Source of the DNA: Arthrobacter sp. QXT-31
Lineage (GTDB): Bacteria > Actinomycetota > Actinomycetes > Actinomycetales > Micrococcaceae
Direction: 5' to 3'
Assembly (NCBI RefSeq): GCF_001969265.1
Contig: NZ_CP019304.1
Span: forward strand, 4,898,001-4,962,000
Length of the DNA stretch: 64,000 nucleotides
Below, piece by piece: positions 25,235 through 33,754 of this stretch (position 1 is the stretch's first letter; every line of letters begins with the position of its first letter). A program made the translations under genes and the position numbers. The notes beneath the pieces are model-generated. The model had not been told where the DNA came from and made no database searches. It worked only from the letters and a program-made list of their open reading frames with translations.

Positions 25235-25510
25235 ATGCTTAAAGAAACACTCTACTGCGACGTCTGCTGGACGAATCCTAACCACGCCCACATCCGGGAC
25301 TTGCCCATCTGCTCTTCCTGCATTGAAGAGTTCAACATGACCGGCCTGCACCGTCTGGTGTACCTAGATAAGGAACCGTACGAGACGCCGGACGGGAAGC
25401 GGATGACCGACGCCGAGGCGAAAGAGAGCAGCGAACCCGCGCTCTTCACGCCGCGCAACAGCGAAGAGCTCGTTGCTGCCCGCTTTGAAGCCCTCATAGC
25501 AGCATTCTGA
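25235..25510 (+). CDS. Small Cys-rich protein, possible zinc ribbon
   Basis: A 91-residue protein with CDVCW at residues 8-12 and ICSSCIEEF around 26-34, i.e. two CxxC pairs about 15 residues apart, fit for one zinc. The rest is acidic and ends AARFEALIAAF. A modest TAGGAA ribosome site precedes ATG 25235. Family not recognised; actinobacteria have many orphan proteins of this kind. Coding is supported by the Cys pattern and third-base GC. Confidence 0.6.
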   Translation: MLKETLYCDVCWTNPNHAHIRDLPICSSCIEEFNMTGLHRLVYLDKEPYETPDGKRMTDAEAKESSEPALFTPRNSEELVAARFEALIAAF

Positions 25511-25593
25511 CCTAACCGCAGCCGGGTCGTCGCCGCCTATGACTGGGCCGCACCCAGGCCCCGTCCTTTTTCAGGCGTGGTTAGAGTAGCAGC

Positions 25594-26346
25594 GTGAAGA
25601 CCCTGGGCATTGACCTGGCTGCTGATCCAAAGAGAACTGCTGCTGCCGTCATTGAATGGCGTGACGGGCAGGCCCGGCTTGTCCACTTGGTGCTCGGCGT
25701 AGGTGACGAACCCGTCGTCGAGCTTTTCGGAGCATCAGACGTTACCGGGATCGACTGCCCTCTTGGCTGGCCCCGGCCCTTCCTTTCATTCCTGCTGGGT
25801 CATTTCCGGGAGGATCCGGATGCGGTGCTTCGTCATGACGGGTTGGCCGGACGCCGGGAGCTTGCCTACCGGGCCACCGACCGGTTTGTCACGCAGCAAA
25901 CGGGCATGATCCCGCTGAGCGTCTCGGCCGACCGGCTGGCGCATCCGGCCATGCGCTGCGCAGTCATTCAGGCCAAGATCGCTCGCGTCTGGGGCGTTCA
26001 ACGCCGGGACGGGACGGGGCGTCTTGTCGAGGTCTACCCCGCAGCGTCGCTCCGGATTTGGGGTATTTCTGCCCGGAGGTACAAGGGGCGCGGTACGCCG
26101 GAATCCGTAGTCCGGGCAGGCATTCTTGGCCAGCTCGCCGCCGCCGCGCCCTGGCTGGACTTTGAGGCCTACCGCGACCAACTGACCGCCTCGGATGATC
26201 TGCTCGACTCGGTCATCGCATCCCTGACAGCCCGCGCTGCGGCCCGTCGGGCAACCCTGCTTCCTGGCCCCGATCAGGATCTTGCAGCCCGTGAGGAGGG
26301 CTGGATCCACCTGCCAACAGGATCACTCACCGGGCTGAACACATAG
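25594..26346 (+). CDS. DUF429 protein (RNase H-fold, predicted nuclease)
   Basis: A 250-residue protein of DUF429. The opening KTLGIDLAADPKRTAAAVIEW has the first-strand Asp of RNase H-like folds, followed by VTGIDCPLGWPRPFLSF and VEVYPAASLRIWGISARRYKG, both characteristic of the family. Predicted to be a nuclease but with no established substrate. GTG 25594 is the only suitable start. It is convergent with the MazG-like gene at 26379. Confidence 0.8.
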   Translation: MKTLGIDLAADPKRTAAAVIEWRDGQARLVHLVLGVGDEPVVELFGASDVTGIDCPLGWPRPFLSFLLGHFREDPDAVLRHDGLAGRRELAYRATDRFVTQQTGMIPLSVSADRLAHPAMRCAVIQAKIARVWGVQRRDGTGRLVEVYPAASLRIWGISARRYKGRGTPESVVRAGILGQLAAAAPWLDFEAYRDQLTASDDLLDSVIASLTARAAARRATLLPGPDQDLAAREEGWIHLPTGSLTGLNT

Positions 26347-26378
26347 GGACCAGCCGGCCCGAGACATCCAGCAGTCCG

Positions 26379-26741
26379 TCATGAACGGAGACCTGCCCGT
26401 TCCAGGGTCCTGGAGAGCTTGTCAGCCAGCATCGCTCCGGAGCGTGCGTCGTGACCACGAAGATGTTCGAGGGCCGCCAGCGCCGTGAGCGCAACATCCA
26501 GCAGCTCCTCCTCAACATCGCTGGCCGTATGCGTGACGCCTTTTCGAGGGTTCTGCCCCGTCGCGCCGATATAGGCAGCGACAACTTCGCCCGCCTCTTC
26601 CGTGATTTTCGAAAGCCGCGCCCAGGTCGCGGCTTCGGGATGCCTGCCAACGTTTCCCTGATCGATCCATGAGCTTAAGGCAGCCACTCCCTGGGAGAAG
26701 TTGTCGAGCCCTGCTGTCCCTGTTTCCTGGCGTTCTTTCAT
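26379..26741 (-). CDS. MazG-like family protein
   Basis: A 120-residue alpha-helical NTP-pyrophosphatase-like protein. WARLSKITEEAGEVVAAYIG carries the E-E-x-x-E metal site and EEELLDVALTALAALEHL the E-x-x-D part. The PRKG segment between them is typical of this small group. ATG 26741 is preferred to the open frame reaching 26813, since MKERQETG matches the usual short N-terminus; no strong ribosome site. Second house-cleaning enzyme of this class in the window (the other is at 21114). Confidence 0.78.
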   Translation of the reverse strand: MKERQETGTAGLDNFSQGVAALSSWIDQGNVGRHPEAATWARLSKITEEAGEVVAAYIGATGQNPRKGVTHTASDVEEELLDVALTALAALEHLRGHDARSGAMLADKLSRTLERAGLRS

Positions 26742-26861
26742 ACGGTCACACTCTTCTCTTCCACTGTCGTCAGCGACACAATACCGCCCTGTAGAAGAAG
26801 CTCGTGCGGGCACTCCCCTGCTCGACGCATTCCCAGCACATCACGATAAACTGGACCGGTC

Positions 26862-27713
26862 ATGATGGGTGTCCAGCTCCGTCTTCTGGCCTGGTTCGTC
26901 AGCCTGGCGACCCTCCTCTCGGGTTGCGTACCCGCCACGAGACTGGATGAGGTCGCCACCGATCGACCGGCCCAGAGCTCCTCCGCCCCGGCAGCTGCAC
27001 GCGACAATGTCCCCGCTCCGCACCGGACAGCCTCCCCCACTCCGACATCGGTTGCCACGCCGCCCCCGGCGTCAAAGCCGGCCCCGGCGCCAAAGCCGGC
27101 CCCGGCGCCCAAGGCGTTCGCCCTGAACCTGTACCAGGAGGGGGACTTCGTTCCGCAGTACACGTTTGAGTGGTGCGTGGCGGCGAGCATCCAAATCATG
27201 CACAACCTCATCGACGATACGGGGACCGGGAAGTGGGCCGATCGTGTTCAGCAGGGCGAGCTGTGGGAGATGGCACGGGCACGGTCGTTCAACTCGTTCA
27301 ACGGTGCCAACCCCCTGGGATGGGCGAAGGTGCTGAACGAGGTCGGAATGGGGCCGTATACCGTGGTCAGCATCGCCGACTATGAGGAAGCGCTGCGGAC
27401 TGCTGCGCGTGCCATCGCCGACACCGGCCGGCCGGTGGGGCTAGTCATGTGGCGTGGCCGCCACGTGTGGGTGATGAGCGGCTTCCAGTCGCTCGGCGAT
27501 CCCGCCAAGTTCCCGAAGTTCTCGGTCACCGGCATCCGCGTGCAGGATCCGCTCTATCCCTACGGCGATCAGCGCTGGGGACCGTCGCCCGCGCCCAACG
27601 CCCTGCTCACCCCCGAGCAGTTGGCCACGCAGCTCGTCGTACGTGAGCCGCGGCGTTGGAGCAGCAATATGCCGGCCGGCTACATGCTGGTACTGCCGCG
27701 CGGCAAGGCCTGA
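26862..27713 (+). CDS. Secreted lipoprotein with C39-like cysteine peptidase domain
   Basis: A 283-residue protein. The N-terminus is a lipoprotein signal with lipobox LLSGC (Cys near residue 22). A linker rich in Ala, Pro and Lys (PAPKPAPAPKPAPAPK) spans about 65-90. The C-terminal domain is papain-like: EWCVAASIQIM holds the probable nucleophile Cys and RGRHVWVMSGF the His, as in C39-like proteins. It would act outside the cell, tethered to the membrane, as a peptidase or a catalytically idle relative. The linker DNA is made of repeats of about 18 bases. Starts at one of two adjacent ATGs. Confidence 0.75.
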   Translation: MMGVQLRLLAWFVSLATLLSGCVPATRLDEVATDRPAQSSSAPAAARDNVPAPHRTASPTPTSVATPPPASKPAPAPKPAPAPKAFALNLYQEGDFVPQYTFEWCVAASIQIMHNLIDDTGTGKWADRVQQGELWEMARARSFNSFNGANPLGWAKVLNEVGMGPYTVVSIADYEEALRTAARAIADTGRPVGLVMWRGRHVWVMSGFQSLGDPAKFPKFSVTGIRVQDPLYPYGDQRWGPSPAPNALLTPEQLATQLVVREPRRWSSNMPAGYMLVLPRGKA

Positions 27714-27789
27714 CCGGACCTTTGTGCTAATCGCCGGGCACAGCATGGAAACGCACGTCCCCGAGGTCTGTGGCGTGCGAGAATACCGC

Positions 27790-28269
27790 ATGACCTACGA
27801 ACCGCAGTCCACCGCCAATCCGGCGCTACATGCAGCGCATGACCTCGCTTTCGAAGCCGCCTTCAAAGCCGCCCAGAAGAGCTTCAACGAAGGCGGTATC
27901 CCTATCGGAGCCGCTCTAGCCCGTGGCGGCGAGGTCATGGCGAGCGGACACAACGAACGAGTTCAAAACGGCGACCCCATTGCGCACGGGGAAATGTCCG
28001 CACTTCGCGCGGCCGGCCGGCAAAAGACCTACCGGGACACCACGCTCTACACCACCCTCGCCCCGTGTGCCATGTGCACCGGAACCATCATCCAGTTCAA
28101 GATTCCCCGCGTGGTGGTCGGTGAAGCACGCACGTTCGACGGCGAGTTCGAACTTCTGCGATCACGCGGCGTTGAGGTGGTGGTCTTGGATGACCAGCGG
28201 TGCGTGGACATGATGCGCACCTTCCAGGACAACAACCCGGACTTGTGGGCGGAGGACATCGCCGACTAG
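27790..28269 (+). CDS. Nucleoside/cytosine deaminase-like protein
   Basis: A 159-residue zinc deaminase. The HAE-type motif is HGE (His66, Glu68) and the PCxxC motif is PCAMC (Cys93, Cys96), at positions close to those of fungal cytosine deaminase; GIPIGAAL and HNERVQNGDPIAHGEM also fit that branch. It would hydrolyse the amino group of cytosine or a related base. ATG 27790 is chosen from family N-termini. The neighbours do not point to a pathway. Confidence 0.85.
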   Translation: MTYEPQSTANPALHAAHDLAFEAAFKAAQKSFNEGGIPIGAALARGGEVMASGHNERVQNGDPIAHGEMSALRAAGRQKTYRDTTLYTTLAPCAMCTGTIIQFKIPRVVVGEARTFDGEFELLRSRGVEVVVLDDQRCVDMMRTFQDNNPDLWAEDIAD

Positions 28270-28316
28270 GACCAGGTTATGCGTGGGCTCCGCCTTGCGG
28301 CTTCAGAGCCGGGCCC

Positions 28317-28787
28317 TCAAGGCATTATGAAGATTGACGTGGATTTCCAGCCGCTCCAAAGCGGAAGTATCGATGAGGGACCTTCCAGGTGGCGGGCCTG
28401 GTGAAAGACCTCTTCAGAGCCCGATTCTGTGTTAATGGGAGGGCGGACATTGTGAAGGGTCACGGCTTGGCCTGCGCCTAAGAAGAAACTTTTATAGGAA
28501 TCCCGGATGAGCTGATTAGGTCCGGGTACGTCCACCTCCCAGATCCTGTGCTGGACTGTCAGGGACCGAGCCTTCGTGCAATAGACCCTCACGGGGTAAT
28601 CCGTAAGCTTCTGGCCACTCGAGCTGAAGCCGGCGAAGGTGGGTTTCAACGGCGTGACGCTGCAGGCAAAAATCGACGGGACGGCGGCTTGGGCAGGACC
28701 GGCCAGGGTGACAGGAACTGCCGCCATAGCAAGCGCGGCAGCAGCGAGCACGGCGGCCCTTTTGGCTGAGGTTGTGGACTTGAACAT
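28317..28787 (-). CDS. Secreted protein of unknown function
   Basis: A 156-residue protein with a clear Sec signal: basic MFKSTTSAKRA, hydrophobic VLAAAALAMAAVPVTLAG and cleavage after AQA. The mature part has two cysteines (FACS and VYCTKA) that may form a disulfide, and is rich in beta-prone segments. ATG 28787 has an AGGAGATCC ribosome site. No domain recognised. It is divergent from the kinase/SurE unit with a 365-base gap. Confidence 0.7.
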   Translation of the reverse strand: MFKSTTSAKRAAVLAAAALAMAAVPVTLAGPAQAAVPSIFACSVTPLKPTFAGFSSSGQKLTDYPVRVYCTKARSLTVQHRIWEVDVPGPNQLIRDSYKSFFLGAGQAVTLHNVRPPINTESGSEEVFHQARHLEGPSSILPLWSGWKSTSIFIMP

Positions 28788-29035
28788 CGGATCTCCTGTA
28801 GACGTCCGGCAAAAGAGTGCCGGCGGTTGTACGGCAAAGGCGCACCCGCAGGGTGGCACGATATGGGGCTGGCCTTTGGCGGCCGCTCCTGAATGTGATT
28901 CGTACGCTCCATATTCGGGCCATGCCCAGGCTCAGCGCTTCCGTGCTACCACCGTTATCGCGCAGCTTTAGGGTCTGCGCCGCCCGCAGCGCGCCGCCGT
29001 CGGGCACTCCACCCTTTCCGTCAACGCGGCGCATG

Positions 29036-29052
29036 CTAAGTGTGCTTAGTAT
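29036..29052 (+). promoter_or_regulatory. Palindrome and -10 box before the kinase/SurE unit
   Basis: CTAAG-TGTG-CTTAG (29036-29049) overlaps a TAGTAT -10 box (29047-29052). The core GTGCTTAGTAT resembles TTGCTTACTAAT in the promoters at 31021 and 46621, so the three may share a regulator or sigma factor. Confidence 0.5.
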
Positions 29053-29058
29053 GTTGGG

Positions 29059-29106
29059 GTGACCTGTCCGAAACGACGACCGGAGGATTCCGGTGGGAAG
29101 AGGTAA
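29059..29106 (+). CDS. Possible leaderless upstream ORF (15 codons)
   Basis: GTG 6 bases after the TAGTAT box opens VTCPKRRPEDSGGKR and ends TAA, three bases before the next ATG. Position relative to the promoter is the only support. Confidence 0.25.
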   Translation: MTCPKRRPEDSGGKR

Positions 29107-29108
29107 CC

Positions 29109-29165
29109 ATGGCCACGATTCCAGTTGTAAAGCCGAAGAGGGCGGGGGAAGCATGGGTTCCGTAG
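29109..29165 (+). CDS. Possible upstream ORF overlapping the kinase start (18 codons)
   Basis: MATIPVVKPKRAGEAWVP, with GGGAAGAGG before its ATG. Its TAG stop lies 13 bases inside the kinase gene, in another frame, which would couple or restrain kinase translation. Function unproven. Confidence 0.35.
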   Translation: MATIPVVKPKRAGEAWVP

Positions 29166-30136
29166 TGATTTTTGCCCCGTCACCCGTCCTGACCGTCACC
29201 GTTGAGGACGTTGCAGGCACCGCAGACATCCACCTCCACGCCGGGGGCCAGGGCGTTTGGCAGGCCCGCATGCTGAAGGTGCTCGGAGCCGAAGTGACGA
29301 TGTGCGCGGTCTTTTCCGGCGAAACCGGAAGCGTCCTGCAGCACCTGATCGATGACGAAGGCGTAAAGCTGTTGCCGGTGTCCGGCGAAGGCAGCAGCGG
29401 CGCCTACCTGCACGACCGCCGCGGCGGTGAACGCGACGTGGTGGCGGAGTCGCCCGGCCACCGGCTCACACGCCATGAACTGGACGAACTGTACGGGCTG
29501 ACGCTGCAGGCCGGAATGAAAGCGGGGACGGTGATCCTCAGCGGCACCGGCCGGGAGGATTCAGTGCCGCCGGACATGTACCGGAGGCTGACCGCCGACC
29601 TGCGCACCGCCGGATGCACTGTTGTCGTGGATCTGGCCGGCGAGCGGCTGAACGGCGTCCTGGAGGGCAAACCGTCGCTGGTCAAGATGTCCGACTCTGA
29701 AGTCGTGGACAGCGGCCGCGCCGAAGCGTCGGAAACGGGCCTCCTTGTTGAGGCCATGCATACCCTCAACAAGGAGGGTGCGGACGCCGTCATCATCACC
29801 CGGGCGCACGAATCATCCCTCTTCCTGAGCGACGGGGAAATCAGCGAAATCCACGTCCCCCAGTTCGAAACGGTGGAAACCAGCGGAGCAGGTGACTCCC
29901 TCACCGCCGGGGTGGCTGCAGTTCTGGCCGATGGCGGCACCCTTCACGACGCCGTTGTCCTGGGCACGGCAGCCGGGGCCCACAACGTGACGCGCCACGG
30001 GCTGGGCTCGGGTGAGTCCGCGGTCATCCACGAAGTGGCCAAGCTGGTCAAGATTGTTCCACTGGACACCAGTTCAGCGGAACCGGCGCAGCAGGTGAGC
30101 CCGGACGAGCTGGCACGGAAGGTCAGGACACCATGA
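29153..30136 (+). CDS. PfkB-family carbohydrate/nucleoside kinase
   Basis: A 327-residue ribokinase-fold kinase. HAGGQGVWQARMLKVLGAEV corresponds to the N-terminal PfkB signature, and ETSGAGDSLTAGVAA contains the GAGD anion hole with the catalytic Asp. The N-terminal VTVEDVAGTADIHLHAGGQG resembles 1-phosphofructokinase and tagatose-phosphate kinases. ATG 29153 follows GGGGGAAG. Its stop overlaps the surE ATG by 4 bases. Substrate unknown; coupling to a nucleotide phosphatase raises a nucleoside or sugar-phosphate cycle, as inference. Confidence 0.85.
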   Translation: MGSVVIFAPSPVLTVTVEDVAGTADIHLHAGGQGVWQARMLKVLGAEVTMCAVFSGETGSVLQHLIDDEGVKLLPVSGEGSSGAYLHDRRGGERDVVAESPGHRLTRHELDELYGLTLQAGMKAGTVILSGTGREDSVPPDMYRRLTADLRTAGCTVVVDLAGERLNGVLEGKPSLVKMSDSEVVDSGRAEASETGLLVEAMHTLNKEGADAVIITRAHESSLFLSDGEISEIHVPQFETVETSGAGDSLTAGVAAVLADGGTLHDAVVLGTAAGAHNVTRHGLGSGESAVIHEVAKLVKIVPLDTSSAEPAQQVSPDELARKVRTP

Positions 30137-30912
30137 ACCAACGTATTCGCGTCCTCATTACCAACGACGACGGCATCGCCTCCCCAGGCCTGCACGCCTT
30201 GGCCGCCGCCGCCGTCAGGGCGGGACTGGATGTTGTGGTGGCGGCCCCGGCCTCGGAAGCCAGCGGCAGCAGCTCGTCGATCACCGCGGTGGAAGAGGAC
30301 GGCAGGATTTCGGTGGAAGAGCGCGAGCTGGAGGAACTGGACGGGGTGAAGGCCTTCGCCGTCCACGGCGCACCGGCGTTCATCACGATGATCGCCACCC
30401 ACGGCGCCTTCGGCACCCCGCCGGACCTGGTCCTGTCCGGCGTGAACCGCGGGGCGAACGTGGGCCGGGCAATCCTGCACTCCGGCACGGTCGGCGCGGC
30501 GCTGACAGCCGGCGTCAACGACGGCCGCGGTATGGCGGTCTCCCTGGACACCGGCCTCAAGCCGGACACGATCCATTGGGACACCGCCGCGCAGCTGGCC
30601 ACCGGGCTACTGCCGTTCCTGATGGAACAGGAGCCGGGATGCGTGCTGAACCTGAATGTCCCGAACAGCGCCGGACTGCCCGAGTACCGGACGGCCACGC
30701 TGACACGGTTCGGCATCGTGCAGACCACCCTGGCGGAACGGGGGCAGCAGCACGTGCGGCTGGCCATCGCCGATACGGCCGAGAAGCCTGACCCTGACAG
30801 CGACGCCGCCCTATTGGCGGCAGGATACGCCACGGTGACCGCCCTGCAGCCGGTCACCGGAACGGCGCTGCCGTCCCTGGACGGTCTGCCGCGCGTCGTT
30901 TCCGGGGCTTAG
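30133..30912 (+). CDS. surE: 5'/3'-nucleotidase SurE
   Basis: A 259-residue SurE-fold phosphatase. The metal site VLITNDDGIASPGL (Asn11, Asp12, Asp13), the ASEASGSSSSIT loop and SGVNRGANVGRAILHSGTV all match SurE. It removes phosphate from nucleoside 5'- and 3'-monophosphates and short polyphosphates. Translationally coupled to a PfkB kinase, so the operon pairs a kinase with a phosphatase. A hairpin terminator follows. Confidence 0.92.
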   Translation: MNQRIRVLITNDDGIASPGLHALAAAAVRAGLDVVVAAPASEASGSSSSITAVEEDGRISVEERELEELDGVKAFAVHGAPAFITMIATHGAFGTPPDLVLSGVNRGANVGRAILHSGTVGAALTAGVNDGRGMAVSLDTGLKPDTIHWDTAAQLATGLLPFLMEQEPGCVLNLNVPNSAGLPEYRTATLTRFGIVQTTLAERGQQHVRLAIADTAEKPDPDSDAALLAAGYATVTALQPVTGTALPSLDGLPRVVSGA

Positions 30913-30933
30913 GGCGGAAGGTTTACCAAACGG

Positions 30934-30972
30934 AAGCGGACGACGGCGGGACCTCCCGCCGTCGTCCGCTTT
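30934..30972 (+). terminator. Terminator after surE
   Basis: AAGCGGACGACGGCGGGA pairs fully with TCCCGCCGTCGTCCGCTT around a two-base loop centre and runs into TTCC. Eighteen pairs. Confidence 0.8.
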
Positions 30973-31020
30973 CCTGCCGCGCCGCTCCCCACGGCGGCCG
31001 TACCAACAGGAAGCACCCGC

Positions 31021-31085
31021 AAAGTCAACTCAATTCGGCTCCGGACTTCATTGATTATCAGTTTGCTTACTAATAGGTTGAGTGC
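31021..31085 (+). promoter_or_regulatory. Promoter block shared with 46621-46685
   Basis: Bases 31021-31080 match 46621-46680 at 53 of 60 positions without gaps. It contains TTCATT, an 18-base spacer and TAATAG (31071-31076), 9 bases before the ATG, so the message is probably leaderless. AGT-TT-GC-TT-ACT between the boxes is a partial palindrome that may be an operator. Confidence 0.65.
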
Positions 31086-31931
31086 ATGCCGACGACCAGC
31101 AATGTTGAATGGGACCCGGGACTGGCGGCCTACAAGGGGCCGGACACCACGGCCTACGTGTCCGCCGCAGCGGCGGCCGCCACGGCATGCGCCTCCTGCC
31201 GAAAGCCCGTTTCAGCACAGGTCCCACTGTCCTTGGCGGTCGACGTTACCGGGGCCACAGATGAGGACGGCATTGAATATTTCGCCTTCGACGCTGAGAT
31301 CTGCCACCGCGCCTGCCGGGAGCCCTCCCTGACCTTCACTCCTGGACACACCGCACCTGTGGAATTCACGCCCCGCGCGGCCCGGCTCGTCCTCGAGGAC
31401 CGGGCGGTCCGCACCACCACAGCCGGTCTTGTCTTCACTTACCTGCCCATGCTTTCCTTCCGGGAACCCGGCGGGGAGCTGACCTCCGCACTGGTTACTG
31501 CCCTCCTTTCCCAGGGCTTTCAGTTGGCCATGAGCGCGGACGTCGGCGAAATACTGCGCGACTCCGGCCAGACCGCTGACGATTTCAACGGCGTGGTGAC
31601 CGCCGAGGGACTGCTGACTCTTCATGCTGGCGAGGCAACAATGTACCGCGAACAGCTCGACCTGGCCGATCCGGAGGATGCAACCTGGCTGGACGTCGCC
31701 CGGAACGGCTCGCTGCTGGTGATCGGCGGCGACAACCTCATCTTCAATGGCACGGGCAGCCTGGACCTGAACACCGCCGCGCTGCTGGGCACACTCGTTG
31801 CGGGGAAGGTCGCGGTCAGCCTCCTCCAGGCAGAGCCGACCAGAGGGGAAAGCGGTCCTGCCCAATGCGCCGATGACGCACCTCGTTCTGCCGCGGAGGC
31901 CCATGGCGTGAAGTGGGAGAATCGGCCATGA
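31086..31931 (+). CDS. Unknown protein with CxxC and CHxxC motifs, copy A
   Basis: A 281-residue protein of no recognised family, with a close paralogue at 46686 in this window. Conserved between the copies: TSNVEWDPGL at the start, CASC near residue 38, ICHRxC near 78 (together a possible zinc site), FREPGGELTSALVTALL, GFQLAMSAD, GEILRDSG, and VIGGDNL near the end. No signal peptide or membrane helix. The C-terminal 30 residues differ and are less constrained. The ATG is 9 bases from the -10 box, so translation is probably leaderless. A SulP transporter starts 7 bases after its stop and may be co-transcribed. Confidence 0.7.
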   Translation: MPTTSNVEWDPGLAAYKGPDTTAYVSAAAAAATACASCRKPVSAQVPLSLAVDVTGATDEDGIEYFAFDAEICHRACREPSLTFTPGHTAPVEFTPRAARLVLEDRAVRTTTAGLVFTYLPMLSFREPGGELTSALVTALLSQGFQLAMSADVGEILRDSGQTADDFNGVVTAEGLLTLHAGEATMYREQLDLADPEDATWLDVARNGSLLVIGGDNLIFNGTGSLDLNTAALLGTLVAGKVAVSLLQAEPTRGESGPAQCADDAPRSAAEAHGVKWENRP

Positions 31932-31938
31932 TCTGACT

Positions 31939-33648
31939 ATGCGCCGCTCCGGTATGGCTCCCGCCTGGTGGGTCCCGCCGGCCCTGCGCGGCTACAGGAC
32001 CGAGTGGCTGCGCCACGACTTGGTGGCAGGCGTTGCGCTGTTCGCGATCCTTGTTCCCGCGGGGATGGCATATGCCCAGGCCGCCGGCCTCCCGCCGGTC
32101 ACGGGACTCTATGCAACGGTGGTGCCCCTGCTTGTCTATGCAGCAGTCGGGCCGTCGCGTGTGCTGGTGCTGGGGCCGGACTCCGCTCTCGCACCCATGA
32201 TCGTGGCGGCCCTGGTTCCCCTGGCCGCGGATGACGACCGAAAATCCGTAGCCCTGGCAGGGCTGCTGGCCATACTGATTGGCGGCATTCTGCTCCTTGG
32301 GGCAGTGCTGCGTCTGGGCATCGTCACCGGGCTGTTGTCGAAGCCCATCAGGCTCGGATATCTCAACGGCATTGCGCTGCTGGTGGCCGTGTCCCAGATT
32401 CCCACCCTGTTGGGAATCTCCGTGGAGGACGGCACGCCCTGGGAAAAACTCTTTGCCGCCGCACCAAAGGTGCTTGCCGGCGAGACCAACATGACGGCCC
32501 TGCTGCTCGGCCTGCTGTCGCTGGTGCTCATCCTGGTTCCCCGCTGGCTGAAATGGAAGGTTCCCGGCGTGCTGGTCGCGGTCGTGGTGGCCTGCATCGC
32601 TGTGGCCCTGCTGGGGCTCCACGAGCGATTGAAGGTCACAGGCGCCCTGCCGCAGGGGCTCCCCGCACCGGCCCTGGCTGGGATCGGCTGGGCGGACGTT
32701 GTGGCACTGCTGCCTGCCGCCGCCGCGATTGCCCTCATCGTGTTCGTTGACACTGGAACCCTGTCGCAGTCCCTGGCGGCGGCCGAGGACGGCAGGGTTT
32801 CCGGAAACCATGAAATGGCAGCCCTCGGTGCGGCTAACGCCGCGACCGGGCTGCTGGGTGGCTTCCCCGTCTCGGCCAGCACGTCCCGGACCCCCGTGGC
32901 AGTACAGTCCGGTGCGAGAACCCAGCTCACGGGAGGAGTAGGCGCACTGCTGGTGCTCGGTTTCATGCTCCTTGCGCCCGGCGTCACGGAGTTCCTCCCG
33001 GCCACAACCCTTGCAGCCATTGTCATCGCCGCGGCTGCAGTAATCGCCGATCCGGCCGGCGTGCTGCGGCTCATCGGCATGAGCCGCAGCGAATCGCTGG
33101 TGATGCTCGCAGCGTTCCTGGGAGTCACCGTACTGGGGGTCCTTCCCGGCATCGCCGTCGCCATTGGCCTGGCCATCCTGGACTTCCTGCGGCGGGCCTG
33201 GGACCCGTACCGTGCCGAACTGGTGGATGTGCCGGGTATACCGGGGTACCACGATGTGAGCCGCCATCCGGAGGGTGAACGGATCCCCGGCCTGCTAATC
33301 CTGCGCTTCGACGCACCGCTGTTCTTCGGTAACGGAGCCTTGCTTGGGTCCTTTGTGCGCGACGAACTTGACCAGGCCGCGGACGGCACCAAACGCGTGG
33401 TGCTTGCGGCAGAACCCGTGACGGGAATCGACACGACCGCGCTGGACGAGTTGGTGCAGTTGGATGAGTGGCTCGACCGGCATGGCGTGGACCTGGTGTT
33501 TGCCGAACTCAAGGGGCCGGTCAAAGACCGGCTGCTCCGGTACGGCATGGGCGCCCGCTTTTCTCCGGACCATTTCTACCCCACGGTGAGCGCCGCCGTT
33601 AGGGCCTTCCAGGGTGAGCACGGCGAAGAGCAGCAGGGGCAACGGTAA
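31939..33648 (+). CDS. SulP-family anion transporter with STAS domain
   Basis: A 569-residue membrane transporter. The first part has about 12-14 hydrophobic segments, including ILVPAGMAYAQAAGLPPVTG, the SulP signature, and the GPDSALAPMI motif; the C-terminal 120 residues form a STAS domain (FDAPLFFGNGALLG, VTGIDTTALDELVQLDEWL). Likely anions are sulfate, bicarbonate or carboxylates. It follows the unknown Cys-rich protein by 7 bases. A second SulP gene lies at 56087. Confidence 0.88.
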   Translation: MRRSGMAPAWWVPPALRGYRTEWLRHDLVAGVALFAILVPAGMAYAQAAGLPPVTGLYATVVPLLVYAAVGPSRVLVLGPDSALAPMIVAALVPLAADDDRKSVALAGLLAILIGGILLLGAVLRLGIVTGLLSKPIRLGYLNGIALLVAVSQIPTLLGISVEDGTPWEKLFAAAPKVLAGETNMTALLLGLLSLVLILVPRWLKWKVPGVLVAVVVACIAVALLGLHERLKVTGALPQGLPAPALAGIGWADVVALLPAAAAIALIVFVDTGTLSQSLAAAEDGRVSGNHEMAALGAANAATGLLGGFPVSASTSRTPVAVQSGARTQLTGGVGALLVLGFMLLAPGVTEFLPATTLAAIVIAAAAVIADPAGVLRLIGMSRSESLVMLAAFLGVTVLGVLPGIAVAIGLAILDFLRRAWDPYRAELVDVPGIPGYHDVSRHPEGERIPGLLILRFDAPLFFGNGALLGSFVRDELDQAADGTKRVVLAAEPVTGIDTTALDELVQLDEWLDRHGVDLVFAELKGPVKDRLLRYGMGARFSPDHFYPTVSAAVRAFQGEHGEEQQGQR

Positions 33649-33686
33649 GTCCCACCGTTTCCCCCTGCTGCAGTCCCGGGAACACA

Positions 33687-33724
33687 CCGCCGCCCACGTT
33701 CCCGGAACAGGAAGTGGGCGGCGG
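33687..33724. terminator. Bidirectional terminator between SulP and RND operon
   Basis: CCGCCGCCCAC (33687-33697) and GTGGGCGGCGG (33714-33724) are perfect complements, with an inner GTTCCCGGAAC palindrome. It lies between convergent genes. Confidence 0.7.
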
Positions 33725-33754
33725 AGGGTCCAGCTCTGTATGGAGTTAGTTCAC

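Noticed and set aside
31816..33548. Long minus-strand frames opposite the SulP gene
   Set aside because: Shadows of a well-defined membrane transporter; no domain or start signal.
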